In this document: one piece after another, positions 1 through 8,844 of the stretch | Position numbering within the stretch: the stretch's first letter is position 1 | Layout: each line of letters begins with the position of its first letter | From: Dyella sp. ASV24 | Lineage (GTDB): Bacteria > Pseudomonadota > Gammaproteobacteria > Xanthomonadales > Rhodanobacteraceae | Direction: 5' to 3' | Length of the DNA stretch: 64,000 nt | Assembly (NCBI RefSeq): GCF_016428905.1 | Contig: NZ_JAELTQ010000007.1 | Location: forward strand, 1-64,000 | Notes under the pieces: generated by a model | What the model was told of the DNA's origin: nothing | The model's database searches: none | What the model saw: the letters and a program-made list of their open reading frames with translations, nothing else | Position numbers and translations under genes: made by a program

Positions 1-317
1 CTACGACGTAACGCGACCCAAAGATGTAGGGTTTTGCGTGTGGCGTCGTGTCAGTGTTTGTCGATTGCGCGGTGATGTGCGCTTACACCGTCGATGCAGC
101 GCGCCAAATATCTGCACAGGGCGGCGGTGCGCGTCACCGTTCAATGCGCATCGGGTGATGAGCCAAGGGCATCGCAACGATGTATTTGGCGCAGCACCAT
201 CCGGCTCCGTATTGAGGGTGTCGGAGGCAAGCGGGCGCTCTTGGCGAGAGGGTGCACGTCACCGCATCACATGGCGCTCACATAGCGTGTTAGCGCTAAA
301 AATGGATCGTGGCAAAT

Positions 318-343
318 TGTGATGCACGTCATGCTTATGACGT
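318..343. promoter_or_regulatory. Inverted repeat with CRP/Clp-like half site
   Basis: ACGTCAT (326-332) and ATGACGT (337-343) form a perfect 7-bp inverted repeat with a 4-nt spacer. The overlapping stretch TGTGA-N6-TCATG (318-333) matches one full half of the CRP/Clp consensus TGTGA-N6-TCACA and three of five bases of the other. It lies about 400 bp before the adhesin start. A role in adhesin control is inference only. Confidence 0.25.
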
Positions 344-600
344 CGATCGCCACTCACAAGATTTTTCGCATGCTGCCATGCTTCCCGCGCGGCAGCCGTA
401 CTTCAGTTGGAAGCATTTCCGCGTGTTGCTTCGCGGCAGTTGGGGCTGAAGACAGGGACGTCGCAACAGCAGAACGAGACGAATCAGGCTGAATCCCCAG
501 TCATGCCGTTTTCGTTTGAGTCCTCGACACAAAACAGGGGTTGTGCAGGGTTCTTAGTAGCCGAGCGCATCGCGTCGATCTCATTTCTTTCTGAAAACAT

Positions 601-622
601 CGTTCACGCCATGACGTGAGCG
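601..622. promoter_or_regulatory. Inverted repeat upstream of the adhesin
   Basis: CGTTCACG and CGTGAGCG pair over 8 positions (one G-T) around a 6-nt centre, about 115 bp before the adhesin ATG. It could be an operator or an RNA hairpin in the 5' leader; nothing in the sequence decides between these. Confidence 0.25.
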
Positions 623-735
623 TGGGGCGTTGTCGTCCCTCGCTCAGGCCCGCGCGTGCGCGAATGGTCCTTTGCGCCCAGCACTTTTGTTTCCAGCACA
701 TCCCTGATGCCGAATCAGTCATAAGGGAGTGAGGC

Positions 736-3700
736 ATGAACAAGATTTACAACAAGGTGTGGAACAACGCGTTGGCGCAAGTCGTGGTCGCCTCGGAGCT
801 TGCATCGGGGCACGGTGGCGGCACGGTGGATCGGCGCGACGGACGTGAACGACTTTCGCCGAACCGGCTCGGTTTGAGCGTTCTCACTGCACTGGTGGCG
901 CTCGGCGCAACAGGTTGGGTGGAGCGGGCTGACGCACAGACGGTGGACTGCACCCCGTTGCCTTACAACGCCTACAACAGCACGGCGTCGTGCATGGGTT
1001 ATGGCGCCGGGGCTGCCGGCATTGGCGCCACCGCGCTCGGTGCGAGCGCCAAGGCGGATGTGTTGGGTGCCTTGGCCGTGGGCTATGCCGCCCATGCATC
1101 CGGTCAGAACAATATCGCGCTCGGCTTTCAGGCCTTAACCGCAGGCACCAATTCGATTTACCTGGGTGCGCGTTCGGCGGCGGGCACGGGTGCGAACGCG
1201 GATGGTGCGATTGCCATCGGTACAGACGTAACGGCCTCTGCCAGCAATGCCCTCGCCATGGGGGCGTCGTCCAAGGCCTCGACCATTTCTGCCGTGGCCA
1301 TTGGCACGAATTCGGTAGCATCGGGCGGTACGGCCGGCTTGGCCGTGGCTTTGGGCGCAGGCGCCAAGGCCGTGTCGACCAATGGTGGTTCACCCATTGC
1401 GATCGGCGCGAACACCAATGCCAGCGGAAGTGCGGGTGTGGTGCTTCCCAATGGCGCCACCACGACAACCTTCGAAGCCGTTGCGCTCGGCAATCAGGCC
1501 AGTGCGACGGGCATGCAAGGTGTGTCCATCGGTAATCTGACGGCAGCTACCGGCATATGGAGCACGGCGGTTGGCTCCATTGCCAATGCCTCCGGTGGTG
1601 AGTCCACTGCCGTCGGTCAGATGGCGCAGGCCACAGGCACGTATGCCACGGCGCTGGGTGTGGGCGGTACGGCCGCCGCCTCAGCGGTAACAGCCTCGGG
1701 CGCGGGTTCGCTTGCGCTGGGTGGCAATGCGGTGGCGGGTGCGGTGGCGGCGGGCGATAACGCGATTGCTATCGGCGGGGAAACCACGGCAAGCGTAGGT
1801 GGCGCTACAGCGATCGGTCTGCGTGCGAATGCCAGCGGGGTCAATGCCCTGGCAAACGGCGTGCAGGCAACGGCGTCGGGTTTGTCGTCGGCAGCGGTGG
1901 GTGTGAATGCCAATGCTGCGGGGCAGAGCGCTGCAGCGGTCGGGAACTCGTCCAATGCTTCGGCTGATTTCGCGCTGGCGCTGGGTAATCAGGCCGTGTC
2001 GAGCGGTATTGGTTCGGTAGCCGCCGGTTCCGGTGCGCAGAGCACGCAACAATCCGCCATGGCCGTCGGCAACAACGCAGCGGCGACAGCTGCGCTTGCT
2101 TCCGCGTTGGGTGCCGGTGCGGCGGCAAGTGGCCAGAATGCGGTTGCATTGGGCGCGCTCGCGAAGGCCTCGGCGAGTAATGCCACGGCCATAGGCAATA
2201 CCTCGCAAGCGCTGGCCGCATCCACGGTCGCGCTGGGTGATAGCAATACGGTGGTCGCCACGGCGGGAACGGGCTCCATTGCCGGTGGCCACAACTCGAA
2301 GGTATCGGGCGGCACCGGTGCGGTGGCGCTGGGTGAAAGTCAAATTGCCAATGGCAACGGCGCGGTGGCGATTGGCGACCCAAATTCCGCGATTGGTAAT
2401 GGCGCAGTCGCCACCGGTGCCAATGACACGGCCAACGGTGATGGCGCCGTGGCCATTGGTAACAACAACAACGCGCAGGGTGTCGGCTCCGTGGCGCTAG
2501 GCAACGGTAGCAGCGCATTGGGTGCCGGCTCATTGGCCTTTGGCAGCGGCGCTGTCGCCAATAACGCGAACGATGTCGCTTTGGGCACTGGCTCCAGCAC
2601 CACCACGGCCGTAGGCACGCCGAGCACCAGCATCAATGGCACGACCTATAACTTTGCCGGTACCAACCCGACCAGCACGGTGAGCGTGGGTGCGTTGAAC
2701 ACCGAGCGCACCATCACCAACGTTGCCGCGGGCCGCATCAATGGCTCCAGCACCGATGCGATCAATGGCTCGCAGTTGTTCGCGACCAACCAGGCGGTGA
2801 CATCGGTGGGCACCACGGTGACCAACCTGGGTACCACCATCGCTAACAGCATCGGCGGCGGCACCACCTACAACTCGAGCACCGGCGCACTGACCACCAG
2901 CATCACCTATGGCGGCAATACCTATAGCTCGCTGCAGAACGTGTTCAATCAGATCAGCGGCGTGGTGGATGGCGGCGGCATCAAGTACTTCCACGCCAAC
3001 TCGACGCTGGCCGACTCCACCGCTGGCGGTGCCAATAGCGTGGCGATCGGTCCGGTCTCCACGGCGAGTACGGCCAATGCCGTTTCCATCGGCAACGGCG
3101 CCAATGCGGGTACCAATGCGGGGGATGTGGCGCTTGGCTCGGGTTCGGTTTCCGGTGCGGCTGTGGGCACGCCGAGTACCAGCATCAATGGCACGACGTA
3201 CAACTTCGCAGGCACCAACCCCACCAGCACGGTGAGCGTGGGGACGTTGAACAACGAGCGCACGATCACGAATGTGGCGGCGGGCCGGCTCAGCAATGCG
3301 AGCACCGACGCGGTGAATGGCTCGCAGTTGTTCGCAACCAACCAGGCGGTGACGTCCGTGGGTACCACGGTGACCAACCTGGGCAACACCCTTGCCAGCA
3401 GCATCGGCGGTGGCACGACCTACAACTCGAGCACGGGCGCACTGACCACCAGCATCACCTATGGCGGCAACACCTATAGCTCGCTGCAGAATGTGTTCAA
3501 CCAGATCGGCGGCGTGGTGAACGGTGGAGGCATCAAATACTTCCATGCCAACTCCACCTTGGCCGACTCGACAGCTATCGGCGCCAACAGCGTAGCCATT
3601 GGCCCGGTTTCCAACGCGGGTACGGCGAATGCGGTTTCCATCGGCAATGGCGCTACGGCGGACACCAATGCCGGTGACGTAGCGCTTGGCGCAGGCAGTG

Positions 3701-5520
3701 TCACTGGGGCGGTCGTAAAAACCACTGGCGCCACGATTGGTGGCACCGCTTATACGTATGCAGGTACGGCCCCCACCAGCACGGTAAGCGTTGGCAGCGT
3801 AGGCAACGAACGCACGATCACCAACGTGGCGGCAGGGCAGGTGAACGGCAGCAGCACGGATGCCGTCAATGGTTCGCAGCTCTTTGCCACCAATCAGGCG
3901 CTCGATAGTTTGAGCAGCAGCGTGACCGCGAACGCAACGCACTACTACAGCGTCAATGACGGCGGCACGGCGGGTGGCAATTACACCAACAACGGCGCCA
4001 CCGGACTCGATGCTCTGGCCGCTGGTGTAGGCGCGAGCGCAACCGCTGCCAATGGCTCCGCCTTGGGTCAGAACACACAGGCTACGGTGCTGGGTGGTGT
4101 TGCGCTGGGTTCGGGGGCGGTTTCCGACCGGGCCATTGCGCCTACCTCGGGCACCATTCTCGTGGGCACCAATGTCATTCCGTACAACACCACGGATCGC
4201 ACGCTGCTCGGCGCGGTATCCGTAGGCAACGCCACCGCCTTCCGACAGATCACCAATGTGGCGGATGGCACCCTGGATCAGGATGCAGTGACGCTGCGTC
4301 AGCTCAAGGGGGCGATGAGTTCGTTCTCGGTGACGCCGATCAAGTACTTCCACGCTAACTCCACCGCTTCGGACTCGGCGGCGATCGGTGCGGAGTCGGT
4401 GGCCATCGGCCCACAGACCACGGTGAATGGCGACAACGGCATTGGCATGGGCAACGGCGCGATTGTTCAGCAGACCGCGCCGGGCGGTACCGCCATTGGG
4501 CAGAACGCGACGGTGAACCTGGCTGATGGTGTCGCGCTGGGCACCAATGCCACGTCCAACGGTATCCAGGCACTTGCCTTGGGTGCGGGTACGCAAGCGG
4601 CTTATGCGGGCAGTGTGGCCTTGGGTGCGGGCTCGGTGACAGCAGCACCGGTGGCCACCACCAGCACCACGCTCAACGGCACGACCTATCAGTTCGCGGG
4701 TACCACACCGGGCTCAACGGTAAGCGTGGGGTCAGTGGGCGCAGAGCGCACGGTGACCAATGTGGCCGCGGGACGCATCAGCGCGACCAGTACGGATGCG
4801 ATCAACGGCTCGCAGTTGTACGCCACCAACCAGACGCTGCAGCAGTTGGGATCGCAGGTGATCAACCTCTCCAACACCGTACGCAACTTCCCGACCGGCG
4901 TGGGTGGCAGCACGACCATCAACACCTATCAAACCAGTGGTGATAACAACACGGCGTCTTCCGCTACAGGCGGTAACTCGACCGCAGCTGGCGCAGGTGC
5001 AGTGGCGTCTGGCAACAACAGCACGGCGGTCGGCGCCGGTTCGACGGCCAGCGGCGACAACAGCGTGGCCATTGGCAATGGCTCCGTGGCGTCGTCGAGC
5101 AATACCGTGTCGGTGGGTTCGGTGGGTCACGAGCGCACCGTCACCAACGTCGCCAATGGTGTAGCCACCACAGATGCCGTCAACGTGGGGCAGCTTAGCG
5201 ATGCCATTTCGGAGGCCAAGAACTGGTCGAAGGACTATGTCGACCAGCGCTTTCAAAGCGTGGATCAAGACCTCAACCGCATTGGTAATCGCGCCAACGC
5301 GGGTATTGCCTCGGCCATGGCGCTGGCCAGCCTGCCCCAGGCCTATCAGCCGAACCAGAGTTCAGCGGCGGTAGCGTTGGGTGCGTTCCATGGCGAAACG
5401 GGCGTTGCCGTCGGCGTATCGGCCATTACCGAAAGTGGCCGCTACGTGTTCAAGCTCAACGCCACCACCAACTCACGCGGTGATGCCGGCGCGGGCGTTG
5501 GTGCGGGCATGGTCTGGTAA
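736..5520 (+). CDS. Trimeric autotransporter adhesin (YadA/AtaA-like)
   Basis: A 1594-residue surface adhesin of the trimeric autotransporter (type Vc secretion) family. It opens with an extended signal peptide region (MNKIYNKVWN...VVASELA), followed near residues 50-68 by a hydrophobic signal core ending ADAQ. Residues about 80-620 are YadA-head repeats (AIG/ALG-x-A-A-S-G pattern). Then come several neck/stalk modules of the type ERTITNVAAGR...DAVNGSQLFATNQ, separated by IKYFHANST head modules near residues 749, 933 and 1202. The C-terminal 90 residues form the YadA membrane anchor and end in Trp, as expected for a Bam substrate. The start is fixed by AAGGGAGTGAGG. The head binds surfaces or other cells; the ligand cannot be told from sequence. 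The next gene probably encodes its peptidoglycan-tethering partner. Confidence 0.95.
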   Translation: MNKIYNKVWNNALAQVVVASELASGHGGGTVDRRDGRERLSPNRLGLSVLTALVALGATGWVERADAQTVDCTPLPYNAYNSTASCMGYGAGAAGIGATALGASAKADVLGALAVGYAAHASGQNNIALGFQALTAGTNSIYLGARSAAGTGANADGAIAIGTDVTASASNALAMGASSKASTISAVAIGTNSVASGGTAGLAVALGAGAKAVSTNGGSPIAIGANTNASGSAGVVLPNGATTTTFEAVALGNQASATGMQGVSIGNLTAATGIWSTAVGSIANASGGESTAVGQMAQATGTYATALGVGGTAAASAVTASGAGSLALGGNAVAGAVAAGDNAIAIGGETTASVGGATAIGLRANASGVNALANGVQATASGLSSAAVGVNANAAGQSAAAVGNSSNASADFALALGNQAVSSGIGSVAAGSGAQSTQQSAMAVGNNAAATAALASALGAGAAASGQNAVALGALAKASASNATAIGNTSQALAASTVALGDSNTVVATAGTGSIAGGHNSKVSGGTGAVALGESQIANGNGAVAIGDPNSAIGNGAVATGANDTANGDGAVAIGNNNNAQGVGSVALGNGSSALGAGSLAFGSGAVANNANDVALGTGSSTTTAVGTPSTSINGTTYNFAGTNPTSTVSVGALNTERTITNVAAGRINGSSTDAINGSQLFATNQAVTSVGTTVTNLGTTIANSIGGGTTYNSSTGALTTSITYGGNTYSSLQNVFNQISGVVDGGGIKYFHANSTLADSTAGGANSVAIGPVSTASTANAVSIGNGANAGTNAGDVALGSGSVSGAAVGTPSTSINGTTYNFAGTNPTSTVSVGTLNNERTITNVAAGRLSNASTDAVNGSQLFATNQAVTSVGTTVTNLGNTLASSIGGGTTYNSSTGALTTSITYGGNTYSSLQNVFNQIGGVVNGGGIKYFHANSTLADSTAIGANSVAIGPVSNAGTANAVSIGNGATADTNAGDVALGAGSVTGAVVKTTGATIGGTAYTYAGTAPTSTVSVGSVGNERTITNVAAGQVNGSSTDAVNGSQLFATNQALDSLSSSVTANATHYYSVNDGGTAGGNYTNNGATGLDALAAGVGASATAANGSALGQNTQATVLGGVALGSGAVSDRAIAPTSGTILVGTNVIPYNTTDRTLLGAVSVGNATAFRQITNVADGTLDQDAVTLRQLKGAMSSFSVTPIKYFHANSTASDSAAIGAESVAIGPQTTVNGDNGIGMGNGAIVQQTAPGGTAIGQNATVNLADGVALGTNATSNGIQALALGAGTQAAYAGSVALGAGSVTAAPVATTSTTLNGTTYQFAGTTPGSTVSVGSVGAERTVTNVAAGRISATSTDAINGSQLYATNQTLQQLGSQVINLSNTVRNFPTGVGGSTTINTYQTSGDNNTASSATGGNSTAAGAGAVASGNNSTAVGAGSTASGDNSVAIGNGSVASSSNTVSVGSVGHERTVTNVANGVATTDAVNVGQLSDAISEAKNWSKDYVDQRFQSVDQDLNRIGNRANAGIASAMALASLPQAYQPNQSSAAVALGAFHGETGVAVGVSAITESGRYVFKLNATTNSRGDAGAGVGAGMVW
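2614..3717 (+). repeat. 552-bp in-frame tandem duplication in the adhesin gene
   Basis: Two near-identical 552-bp units (184 codons each) begin at 2614 and 3166. Each encodes a neck module, a short stalk, an IKYFHANST head module and a GDVALG segment. A third, diverged unit follows. Because the period is a multiple of three, recombination between units would lengthen or shorten the fibre without breaking the frame. Confidence 0.85.
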
Positions 5521-5580
5521 TGGACGCAGCCTGGCGCTATGCGCCGCGCTCGTCTTCCATCGCATGAAGGAATCAACGAT

Positions 5581-6393
5581 ATGAATAATCCCTGGAAACA
5601 GATCATGGTGGCGGCAACCGCTGCGCTTGTATTGGCGGCTTGCGGCAATGTCAGCCGCAACGTGGCGAAGGATGGCAACTCGGCCAGCGAGCTGGTGTGG
5701 CCAACACCGGACAGCGTTACGCCCATGCATAAGGGTGGCACCTTTCCGAACCTCGCCAATTTGCGGCAGGTTAGGGCAGGGCTCAACAAGCCGCAGATTT
5801 CCGAGTTGATCGGCTATCCGCATTTCAGTGAAGGTTTGTGGGGCGTGCGTGAGTGGAACTACCTGTTCAACTTCCGCAAGCAAGGCAGTGACGAGGTAAC
5901 GGTGTGCCAGTACAAAGTGCTGTTTGATGAAAACAGTGTGGCGCGCAGTTTCTACTGGAAGCCGGAATCTTGCGCATCCTTGCTGAAAGAGCCGGAGCCT
6001 GTTGCGCCGCTTAGTGAGGAACCGCCGCATCGGTTTACGCTTTCGGGCGATGCGCTCTTTGCCTTTGGCAAGTCGGACCTGACCCCGGAAGGTAAGCGGG
6101 TGCTGGCTGATCTCGCAACGCAATGGCATGAGCATTTGGCGCAGATGGGGAGCATCCGCGTCACTGGCTATACGGATCGCCTCGGTACATCGGCCAGCAA
6201 CCGGGCCCTCTCCGAACGTCGCGCGCGCGCCGTGATGGACGTGCTCGTGGAGGATGGTGTGCCACGCGCAAAGATCCGGGCCGAAGGGCTGGGTGAAAGC
6301 GATCCGGTGAAAGATTGCCCTGAGGGGCCGCGTGCGCAGTTGGTGGCATGTCTCGCACCCAATCGACGCGTCGAGGTAAGGGTTGAACCGTAA
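5581..6393 (+). CDS. OmpA-family lipoprotein, TpgA-like partner of the adhesin
   Basis: A 270-residue lipoprotein. The chosen ATG at 5581 follows GAAGGA and gives a short signal ending in LVLAAC; an upstream in-frame ATG at 5539 would bury this lipobox. Residues about 55-140 resemble the SmpA/OmlA (BamE-like) fold (LRQVRAGLNKPQISELIGYPHF), and residues about 165-270 are an OmpA C-terminal peptidoglycan-binding domain (FAFGKSDLTPEGK, GYTDRLG, NRALSERRA, NRRVEVRV). The same domain order is known for TpgA of Acinetobacter, which anchors the AtaA adhesin to peptidoglycan. Lying 60 bp after the adhesin on the same strand, it very likely belongs to the same operon and job. Confidence 0.85.
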   Translation: MNNPWKQIMVAATAALVLAACGNVSRNVAKDGNSASELVWPTPDSVTPMHKGGTFPNLANLRQVRAGLNKPQISELIGYPHFSEGLWGVREWNYLFNFRKQGSDEVTVCQYKVLFDENSVARSFYWKPESCASLLKEPEPVAPLSEEPPHRFTLSGDALFAFGKSDLTPEGKRVLADLATQWHEHLAQMGSIRVTGYTDRLGTSASNRALSERRARAVMDVLVEDGVPRAKIRAEGLGESDPVKDCPEGPRAQLVACLAPNRRVEVRVEP

Positions 6394-6428
6394 CCCCTGT
6401 TGCTTGATGGGTGGCTGATATCGCCATC

Positions 6429-6457
6429 TCCCGGTCATGGCAGAACCATGACCGGGA
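6429..6457 (+). terminator. Hairpin after the adhesin/OmpA operon
   Basis: A perfect 12-bp stem (TCCCGGTCATGG with its complement) with the loop CAGAA, 36 bp after the lipoprotein stop. There is no U-run, so the termination role is inferred from its position. Confidence 0.55.
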
Positions 6458-6530
6458 TCGCGCATGGAAGCTTGTTGGCGTGGCGGCCCAAGGTAACCGC
6501 CCGTACACCTTCTGTCTGGGTTACATCGTT

Positions 6531-6566
6531 GCGGCCAAGGTGCACTCTTGCGGGCACCTTGGCCGC
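6531..6566. repeat. 13-bp hairpin before the small secreted protein gene
   Basis: GCGGCCAAGGTGC at 6531-6543 pairs perfectly with 6554-6566 across a 10-nt loop. It lies about 30 bp before the ATG at 6597, so it could be a second terminator or a structure in the leader of the next gene. Confidence 0.5.
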
Positions 6567-6596
6567 ATCCGTGGCCCAACGTCAGTCGAGGTGGCT

Positions 6597-6929
6597 ATGC
6601 ACCGCATGACTTGGTTGATCTCCGCCGCGTTGATCCTCCCCATGACCACCATGGCGCCTGCTCAGGTTGCCAGAGCTGCCCAGGACAATGCGGCTGATTG
6701 CGTCTCCCGACAGGGCAGCCAGTTCGTGAACCGGTGCGACTTTCCCGTCACGCACGAATGGTGTGTCTACTCGGAGCCACGTTGCCCCGATCACTACACC
6801 CATAAGGCCACCATTCCGCCGCATGGATCGATTGGCACTGCCGCTGGCCGTGACACTGGCACACGTAGCGGACGCGTTTGCCGGGGTGAGGACTCCATTC
6901 CGTCGGACAGCGCGGAAGGGTGCAGGTAG
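6597..6929 (+). CDS. Small secreted cysteine-containing protein, unknown function
   Basis: A 110-residue protein with a signal peptide (MHRMTWLISAALILPM...) and a likely cut after VARA. The mature part has six cysteines, an even number that fits disulfide bonding outside the cytoplasm, and no family I recognise. The ATG at 6597 is chosen because it places the hydrophobic segment at the N-terminus; a longer frame from 6411 would run through the two upstream hairpins. The ribosome binding site is weak (GAGGTGG). It follows the adhesin operon but is separated from it by hairpins. Confidence 0.5.
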   Translation: MHRMTWLISAALILPMTTMAPAQVARAAQDNAADCVSRQGSQFVNRCDFPVTHEWCVYSEPRCPDHYTHKATIPPHGSIGTAAGRDTGTRSGRVCRGEDSIPSDSAEGCR

Positions 6930-6996
6930 GTTGGCGTTGTAGGTTCCGCTTCAGTCTTGGTGTTCCGGTACGCGGCGAAGAACGACTGAAGTCGCA

Positions 6997-7392
6997 GTCG
7001 AAAGCGGACCTCTCCAGCCTGCCGACACGATGCCCCAGTCACAAGGCTTGAAGACGGCAAAGAGTTGTATTTGAGCTTTTGGCCGCCCGCTAAGAGTTCA
7101 CTGGTGGCGCCGCAAGTTTTTACAAACCCCGATGCCAAACATCATAAGGAACAAGAAAATAGCGACCGGCACGAACAGAACGGAACCCGTAGTCCTGACC
7201 ACCCTTGTCAGAAAAGGGGCTTTTTGGTGCTGGCTGGTGGACCCAGGCCAGAAGCGCCAAAAGAGCCAGATGAAGCAGCAAGAGAGGCACACAATAAAAA
7301 CAATTAGAAGATCGCGTTCCACGACTGATCGCCTTTAGTTCGTGCCTGCTGAAGGTCGGCGCTGGTGAGGAGCAGGGCGAAAGCGGACATTC
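6997..7392. repeat. Two half-palindromes of the GTCGAAAGCGGAC family
   Basis: GTCGAAAGCGGAC at 6997-7009 and GGGCGAAAGCGGACATTC at 7375-7392 match the right half of a palindrome that appears more completely at 8789, 14048 and 14654. The left halves are missing or decayed here. Confidence 0.45.
7098..7322 (-). CDS. Small membrane protein, unknown function
   Basis: A 74-residue frame with two hydrophobic segments: residues 5-25 (LLIVFIVCLSCCFIWLFWRF) and residues 48-65 (VLFVPVAIFLFLMMFGIG). They are separated by a basic linker, which suggests two membrane passes. It lies downstream of the domain-duplicated protein on the same strand, 172 bp away. No family is recognised. The membrane pattern argues for a real gene, but it is short and lacks other support. 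Confidence 0.4.
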   Translation of the reverse strand: MERDLLIVFIVCLSCCFIWLFWRFWPGSTSQHQKAPFLTRVVRTTGSVLFVPVAIFLFLMMFGIGVCKNLRRHQ

Positions 7393-7494
7393 CGCGCAAG
7401 AAAAATGGTGTCAGGAAAACGGTGTATGGGACAATTTCCAAGCCGTCTAAACCCACGAATACGGGTCGCGACAACCTCACAAAGCGTCTGACTG

Positions 7495-8763
7495 TCAGAT
7501 GTCCCTGGTGTAACTTTTGCACTTTCCACAGGAACAATTGGTTCGCCATTCCTGCTGACACCCTTGAACCTCGATGCGCCCATCACAGAACGGGCATGCC
7601 TGTTCGACCGGAAGTGAGCTGAAGAACTGATTCTGAGCTTGTTCTATGGCCAGTTGACGCTCCTCGTTTTCCAGGCGCCGGATGTCCAGGACATTTTCAT
7701 TGCCCCACACGGAGGCGAGCATCGTTTTGGCTTGGGACTGATCGGCGGCCGTCACGTTGACTCCAAATTTGCCGCCACTCACTGTTGGTATGAACGCACC
7801 AAATAGCTTTTGCCCGGTGAGCGCCGGCGCCCGGCGGCGGATGGCTTCGATCCTCGCGGAAATATCTCCACCCGGCCGAAGATACGGACTCCCGACGCGA
7901 CCTTTATGCCGATTGACGAATCCGTTGACAGGCTCCCACAGTGCCGTAATCACGAAGTCGCGAGCGTCCTCGTCCGATTCCGCCTCAAAGACTTCATAGC
8001 TGTCGTTGCAAACCAATTCTTTCCAGGAACGCGATGTATCGCTCAAGGCCAGCTCCAGTTCAAGCTTGAGCTCTTCAGAGAAGGGCCAATTCCCTCGCCT
8101 CAAACGCAACTTCGCATCCGATATGGACACCCCGGACTTGCGGTTGAAAATTGTTGATAGTACCTGTCTAACTCGCGGAAGGTCCTCGAAAACCAGTCTC
8201 TGCGCCGCGGCCATTGCCGAGTACGCAGGGTTATCCCCCCTTAAACCCGCGGTATCTCTATTTGTCTCTCTGTGGCAATCGTAAACGCCAGAAACGTTTC
8301 CTTCCCCCCAGATCGAAACCAGCCTTTCGCGGGCTTCCGACAAATTTTTAGCCTTTGTTGCAACGGGACCTGTCCATCCGCCGGGCCGGGTGACGATGGC
8401 CGAAAATTCCGTCCCGTCGGCCTGATCAAAGGCCATCCTTCGGCTCCTTTCAATTTCTGTGAACACTCTTCCCAAAGACCGACTTTGTCCGGGATTGCAC
8501 AGCGGCCACAAAATGGTCGATTCAGCGAAAGCGCGCGCCTGCTCCTCGGACTCCGCTTCAAACACTGTGTACTCATCGTTGCAAAGCAATTGTTTCCAAG
8601 ATACCGAAGGATCGCTGAGCAAACCTTCCAGTTCGCGTTGAAGGCAGCTTCTCATCGGCCACTGCGGGTGATTAAGAACGGTCCGGGCATCGAGCAACGA
8701 CATCCCCGACTCCCGGTTGAAGAGTGTCGAGAGGATCCACCTCAAATTTGGAAAGTCACTCAT
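7495..8763 (-). CDS. Domain-duplicated protein with C-terminal zinc ribbon, unknown family
   Basis: A 422-residue soluble protein built as A-B-A'-B' plus a zinc ribbon. The A units (from about residue 3 and residue 195) share LSTxFNRxSGxS, an SW-K-L-CND motif and V-FEAES-E-AR-F. The B units share a pattern ending LxSxWGxxNV. The tail has CPFC...CSCGKC, a likely zinc-binding cluster. The frame is open from 8838, but those first 25 codons overlap a palindromic repeat (8789-8813), so the ATG at 8763, preceded by GAGAGA, is the better start. The gene follows the secreted-protein gene at 8845-9498 on the same strand. No enzyme motif is visible. A link to small immunity proteins is possible but unproven. 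Confidence 0.6.
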   Translation of the reverse strand: MSDFPNLRWILSTLFNRESGMSLLDARTVLNHPQWPMRSCLQRELEGLLSDPSVSWKQLLCNDEYTVFEAESEEQARAFAESTILWPLCNPGQSRSLGRVFTEIERSRRMAFDQADGTEFSAIVTRPGGWTGPVATKAKNLSEARERLVSIWGEGNVSGVYDCHRETNRDTAGLRGDNPAYSAMAAAQRLVFEDLPRVRQVLSTIFNRKSGVSISDAKLRLRRGNWPFSEELKLELELALSDTSRSWKELVCNDSYEVFEAESDEDARDFVITALWEPVNGFVNRHKGRVGSPYLRPGGDISARIEAIRRRAPALTGQKLFGAFIPTVSGGKFGVNVTAADQSQAKTMLASVWGNENVLDIRRLENEERQLAIEQAQNQFFSSLPVEQACPFCDGRIEVQGCQQEWRTNCSCGKCKSYTRDI

Positions 8764-8788
8764 GCGTCTCTCGTATCTATTCAAAAGC

Positions 8789-8813
8789 TGTCCGCTTCGG
8801 GTCGAAAGCCGGC
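8789..8813. repeat. Short palindromic repeat (TGTCCGCTTCGGGTCGAAAG type)
   Basis: Two near-complementary arms around a GGG centre: TGTCCGCTTC and GAAAGCCGGC. It lies just upstream of the likely start of the zinc-ribbon protein gene and belongs to the same family as copies at 14048-14093 and 14654-14684. Confidence 0.55.
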
Positions 8814-8844
8814 TTTTCGTTTTTTCCAAGGCGTCCACCGTAAA

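Larger units (their letters stand above)
1..735. other. Intergenic region upstream of the adhesin gene
   Basis: No convincing gene is seen here; the short open frames lack family signatures and good start signals. The stretch carries two inverted repeats (listed separately) and ends in a clear ribosome binding site, AAGGGAGTGAGG, just before the ATG at 736. A leader or control region of more than 400 bp is plausible for a large adhesin gene, but no promoter is certain. Confidence 0.5.

Noticed and set aside
38-322. Short frames before the adhesin gene
   Set aside because: Arg-rich composition typical of non-coding high-GC DNA, no start signals, and no family.
2530-4596. A 688-codon open frame on the minus strand within the adhesin gene
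   Set aside because: It is a shadow of the repetitive high-GC adhesin frame; its protein is Arg/Gly/His-rich with no domain, and the plus-strand frame has clear family motifs.
5473-6579. A 368-codon minus-strand frame over the OmpA lipoprotein gene
   Set aside because: It lies opposite a well supported lipoprotein gene and runs through a hairpin; no signature was found.
6411-6596. N-terminal extension of the small secreted protein
   Set aside because: It crosses two perfect hairpins and would bury the signal peptide.
8764-8838. N-terminal extension of the zinc-ribbon protein frame
   Set aside because: The 25 extra codons read through a palindromic repeat and are absent from the second internal copy of the domain.
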